From: Candidatus Thiothrix sulfatifontis
Lineage (GTDB): Bacteria > Pseudomonadota > Gammaproteobacteria > Thiotrichales > Thiotrichaceae
NCBI GenBank assembly: GCA_022828425.1
Contig: CP094685.1
Span: 1,364,001 to 1,428,000 of the forward strand
DNA length: 64,000 nt
Direction: 5' to 3'
The notes below the pieces were generated by a model. That model did no database searches, was not told the DNA's origin, and saw only the letters and a list, made by a program, of their open reading frames with translations. How positions within the stretch are numbered: position 1 is the stretch's first letter; the number at the start of each line of letters is the position of its first letter. The translations under genes were made by a program, and so were the position numbers. Below are positions 61,787 through 64,000 of the stretch, in pieces.

Positions 61787-61967
61787 CAGTTCTGGTATGT
61801 ATAAAAATGAGCTTCTGGATAAGTTTAATCAAGCAGCATCCGAAGTTCGCTCCGAGTTGAACCAAGGGGTTTCCCCTGATGAATACGATAAATTAAATAG
61901 ATTTTTGCAGGCATTGGATGCCAGTTGCGAAGTGGTGGAAGAGTTTTGGTCGCAAACCCATCAATAA
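61755..61967 (+). CDS. YscE/SctE-type needle co-chaperone
   Basis: A 70-residue helical protein. Its core (NQAASEVRSELNQGVSPDEYDKLNRFLQALDASCEVVEEFW, given as ASEVRSELNQGVSPDEY and LNRFLQALDASCEVVEEF) matches the EscE/YscE/SsaE co-chaperone pattern of a helix, an NxG-PDEY turn and a second helix. With YscG it keeps the needle subunit soluble before secretion. It overlaps the end of sctD by 32 bases and precedes the putative needle gene. Confidence 0.75.
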   Translation: MLTVEQNLKNDSSGMYKNELLDKFNQAASEVRSELNQGVSPDEYDKLNRFLQALDASCEVVEEFWSQTHQ

Positions 61968-62087
61968 GTTTGTGCCAAACATGAGAGCATGGAACGCAAT
62001 GTTTTAACAGGAAGTTACAGATTCCCTGCGTTTGATGATTAAGTCATCGGGAATTTTATTTTTACGGATAAATTTAGGAGATATTTT

Positions 62088-62261
62088 ATGGATACTGCTA
62101 TGTTAGCAAGCTCTGTTGCTACAAACAATACTGCTGCTATTGAGGCATCAGCTGCTATGACGCAAAGCAATATGGAGCGTGAGTTATCAGTTGCGGCCGA
62201 TACTGGCGAATACAATGCAGCCAAAGGCGTAGCTGACTTGGTATCACAACAGACACAATAA
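62088..62261 (+). CDS. Small protein at the position of the needle subunit SctF
   Basis: A 57-residue open reading frame (MDTAMLASSVATNN start, ends VADLVSQQTQ). TTTAGGAG lies 8 bases upstream. It is Ala/Ser/Thr-rich and mainly helical, with no signal peptide. In the Ysc order D-E-F-G the slot between sctE and sctG belongs to the needle SctF, normally 65-85 residues; this protein is shorter and I cannot match its sequence to known needles. A hairpin follows it, as is common after abundantly made subunits. Needle is a positional guess. Confidence 0.5.
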   Translation: MDTAMLASSVATNNTAAIEASAAMTQSNMERELSVAADTGEYNAAKGVADLVSQQTQ

Positions 62262-62292
62262 AAGTCATTTTATTGACGTTGTTTAATAAATA

Positions 62293-62316
62293 GAGTCTGC
62301 GGCTTTGCCGCAGCTC
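62293..62316 (+). terminator. Hairpin between the putative needle gene and sctG
   Basis: GAG-CTGCGGC-TTT-GCCGCAG-CTC (a single bulged T) followed by TTATGTT. It could be a partial terminator or a 3'-stabilising stem for the upstream small gene. sctG starts 25 bases later. Confidence 0.6.
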
Positions 62317-62340
62317 TTATGTTAAGTAGGTGTATAAATT

Positions 62341-62703
62341 ATGCAAGTGAGTAGTGAATTACTCCAATTATTATCTCAAGCAGCTTATATGGCTTGTTTT
62401 CGTGGAGAGCTTAAGCGTTCTCAACTTATCATGGATGGCGTAAATGCTGTTGGTAGAGAACAAATACCAATTAAGATGGGATTGGCTATCATTAAAGTCT
62501 ATGCAGGTGACTATCGGCAAGCGATTAATATTATACGTGACCAAATTTTGTTAGAAGATCCTAATCACATGACTGCAAAATGTTTCTTAGGAATGGCACT
62601 TAAACAAGTTGGAGAAAAAGCTGCTTCAAAAGAAATATTAGAAGAGGTGGTGATTAAAGGTAGTAAAGATGAACGTGATTTGGCGTCTGCATACTTAACT
62701 TAA
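62341..62703 (+). CDS. sctG: Type III needle chaperone SctG (TPR)
   Basis: A 120-residue all-helical protein with TPR-like repeats (SSELLQLLSQAAYMACFRGELKRS, then MGLAIIKVYAGDYRQAINIIRD, then AKCFLGMALKQVGEKAASKEIL). It resembles YscG/SsaH/EscG, the TPR chaperone that grips the needle subunit with YscE. The gene follows the small putative needle gene and precedes sctI, the order seen in Ysc operons. Confidence 0.8.
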   Translation: MQVSSELLQLLSQAAYMACFRGELKRSQLIMDGVNAVGREQIPIKMGLAIIKVYAGDYRQAINIIRDQILLEDPNHMTAKCFLGMALKQVGEKAASKEILEEVVIKGSKDERDLASAYLT

Positions 62704-62717
62704 AGAGATAATGTACT

Positions 62718-63263
62718 ATGTTTGATGTTAGTAATTTAGCAAGTTCGTTTGTTGACAATGCCTTGGTTCAGCCGCAGATTTTACCTGCTCCGCTTTCCCA
62801 AAATGTGATGCGGTTTGATAGTGTTTTTAGCCAAAGAAAAAGTGTTGAAGATGTTGCTCCAGTAAATACTAGCATTTTACAGTTAAAAAATGATGATAGC
62901 GAACTCAGTTCGACTGATTCATTAATGAGTAAAGTTGTTGATATAGATGATTCTTACCAAAAACTGATGAGCGATTTCTTTAACAAACCACAGTTTAAAG
63001 ATTTTTTGCCGGATAAAATTAATGCTAGTCAAAATGATATGCGAACTTATCCTTATGTTGGTGATACTAAGGATGTAGCAGCGAAGTACATGGATTTATC
63101 TAAAAAAAATCAGCAGTATAACGAAGCTGCCATTAATTATGCGGATGTGATTACCCTTAGAAATATTAAATCACAAATGTGGTTGTCCAACATGAAAATT
63201 ATATCATCTGCTGTTAAACAAGTTTCTGAAGGGTTTAAAACTTTGTTTAGAGCTGCTGGCTAA
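62718..63263 (+). CDS. sctI: Type III inner-rod protein SctI
   Basis: A 181-residue protein. The last about 40 residues (YADVITLRNIKSQMWLSNMKIISSAVKQVSEGFKTLFRAAG, parts YADVITLRNIKSQMW and SAVKQVSEGFKTLFRAAG) form the amphipathic C-terminal helix of inner-rod proteins. The N-terminal region is Ser/Asn/Asp-rich and probably disordered, as in SctI. It lies 14 bases after sctG and 24 bases before sctJ, matching the I-J order in Ysc operons. Confidence 0.78.
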   Translation: MFDVSNLASSFVDNALVQPQILPAPLSQNVMRFDSVFSQRKSVEDVAPVNTSILQLKNDDSELSSTDSLMSKVVDIDDSYQKLMSDFFNKPQFKDFLPDKINASQNDMRTYPYVGDTKDVAAKYMDLSKKNQQYNEAAINYADVITLRNIKSQMWLSNMKIISSAVKQVSEGFKTLFRAAG

Positions 63264-63287
63264 TTTTTCTAAAAATTGGTGAATAAC

Positions 63288-63884
63288 ATGATAACTAAAA
63301 AAATCAAAGTTTTTATCGCATCAATTACTTTGTTGTTACTTACTGGTTGCAAAACAGAGTTATATAGCAACTTGATCGAGAGTGACGTCAACTCTATGCT
63401 CTCAATTCTGTTAAACAACAAGGTGACGGCAGAAAAAACTTTTGATAAGAAAGCAGGTACTTATTTTCTGCATGTGGAAGAATCACAAATTCCCCAAGCA
63501 GTACAGCTTCTTAAACAGCACGGCTATCCCAAGGAAAAAATTGCGACAGTCGGCGAATTATTCAAAAAAGAAGGGTTGATTTCATCTCCACTGGAAGAAC
63601 GTACCCGTTTCATTTTCGCCTTATCGCAAAGTGTGCAAGAAACCCTATCGCAAATTGACGGCGTGTTAGTCGCACGGGTACACGTGGTATTGCCTGAAAA
63701 CAATCCGCTTGATAAAGAAATCAAGCCATCCTCCGCTTCGGTCTTCATCAAATACAATCCTGCTTACCGTTTGGAAGACATGAAATCAGACATTAAGTTG
63801 ATCGTTGAGAAAAGTATTGAGGGTCTGACTTACGATAAAGTATCGGTGGTGATGGTTCCGGCACAGTTTTCGGCGACGAATTAG
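63288..63884 (+). CDS. sctJ: Type III secretion lipoprotein ring SctJ
   Basis: A 198-residue lipoprotein (lipobox LLTGC, Cys near residue 21) of the FliF/YscJ family. It has the first ring domain (LIESDVNSMLSILLNNKVTAEKTF, KKAGTYFLHVEESQIPQAVQLLKQHGYP) and the second (EERTRFIFALSQSVQETLSQIDGVLVARVHVVLPENNPLD, SASVFIKYNPAYRLEDM). It stops after PAQFSATN, without the C-terminal membrane helix of longer YscJ proteins, like EscJ. It overlaps the facing acyltransferase gene by 4 bases. Confidence 0.9.
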   Translation: MITKKIKVFIASITLLLLTGCKTELYSNLIESDVNSMLSILLNNKVTAEKTFDKKAGTYFLHVEESQIPQAVQLLKQHGYPKEKIATVGELFKKEGLISSPLEERTRFIFALSQSVQETLSQIDGVLVARVHVVLPENNPLDKEIKPSSASVFIKYNPAYRLEDMKSDIKLIVEKSIEGLTYDKVSVVMVPAQFSATN

Positions 63885-64000
63885 TAGCTTGGCGGTTCGT
63901 CTGCTGGGCGAGTGCGGAACAATTTGAGTACCCACATGTATTGCTCAGGGTGTTCTGTGATCAGTGTTTGTAGCCCTGTGTTCAGGATTTCGGCATTCTG
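63881..64000 (-). CDS. Lipid A acyltransferase, C-terminal end (partial)
   Basis: The last 39 codons of a gene running off the window. The encoded end (NAEILNTGLQTLI, EQYMWVLKLFRTRP, PPSY) is the C-terminus of LpxL/LpxM (HtrB/MsbB) lauroyl/myristoyl transferases, where EQYMW...RFKTRP is the usual ending. These transfer an acyl chain to lipid A at the inner membrane. Its stop overlaps the sctJ stop by 4 bases, so it is convergent with the secretion cluster. Confidence 0.8.
   Translation of the reverse strand, partial: QNAEILNTGLQTLITEHPEQYMWVLKLFRTRPADEPPSY

Noticed and set aside
50032..63884. A flagellar export apparatus rather than an injectisome
   Set aside because: SctK, SctL, SctD, SctJ, YscE/G-like and SctI are present in Ysc order and no flagellar hook, rod or filament gene is seen.

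Overview
The window comes from a gammaproteobacterium. The evidence is classic gammaproteobacterial gene order (yafS-like methyltransferase, rnhA, dnaQ; mutY next to yggX; ntrB-ntrC) and housekeeping proteins that read as gammaproteobacterial throughout. A TusA-type domain, a cluster resembling holdfast/curli export genes and the general gene content suggest a Thiothrix-like (Thiotrichales) sulfur bacterium; this is an inference, not proven by any marker gene here. No insertion sequence, prophage or CRISPR array was seen.

Layout. 0-8.7 kb: housekeeping (methyltransferase, RNase HI, Pol III epsilon, an outer-membrane barrel, a VapBC-type toxin-antitoxin pair, ABC-F protein YheS, a 5'-3' exonuclease, a YfeY-like lipoprotein, YggX, MutY) ending in tRNA-Gly(CCC). 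8.8-18 kb: accessory region with a type I restriction-modification system (hsdM-hsdS ... hsdR) whose middle holds three toxin-antitoxin modules or remnants, followed by a zinc-ribbon kinase-like protein and a HAD phosphatase. 18-20.3 kb: small proteins and a DUF4143 ATPase.

20.3-31.8 kb is the most interesting part. Two paralogous ECF sigma/anti-sigma pairs surround genes for two copper-RiPP-type systems built on DUF692 (MNIO) enzymes: an HvfABCD-like set (Cys-rich repeat peptide, MNIO, partner protein, DoxX protein) and a bufferin-like set (DUF2282 peptide, MNIO, partner). Thiol-redox proteins (CcdA, thioredoxin), a periplasmic catalase-like protein, a spondin-domain protein and a secreted metallo-beta-lactamase-fold protein lie between them. 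I find eight copies of one promoter-like sequence, TGCATC-N17-CGTAnnn (minor deviations), each upstream of one of these transcription units. This points to a single envelope metal/redox-stress regulon with both RiPPs in it.

31.8-49.9 kb: a lipoprotein serine protease, NhaD antiporter, a DUF4212/sodium-solute symporter pair, ntrBC with a sigma-54 promoter that makes a near-leaderless transcript, a WecG/TagA glycosyltransferase, a three-gene curlin/CsgG-like (possibly holdfast-anchor) cluster, type I and type III glutamine synthetases (the latter with its own sigma-54 promoter and NtrC site), a CDF metal exporter, a homoserine kinase fused to a TusA domain, DUF2782, a LOG-family protein, an IbaG/BolA protein and a cyclic-nucleotide-binding protein.

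50-63.9 kb: a non-flagellar type III secretion system in Ysc-like order: sctK-sctL forward, sctQRSTU-(NfeD-like)-sctVNO on the reverse strand, then sctC-like, sctD, sctE, a putative needle gene, sctG, sctI, sctJ forward. Three features are unusual: SctU lacks the NPTH self-cleavage motif, the SctC-like protein has only the N-terminal secretin domains, and an NfeD-like membrane protein sits between sctU and sctV. The window ends inside a lipid A acyltransferase gene.
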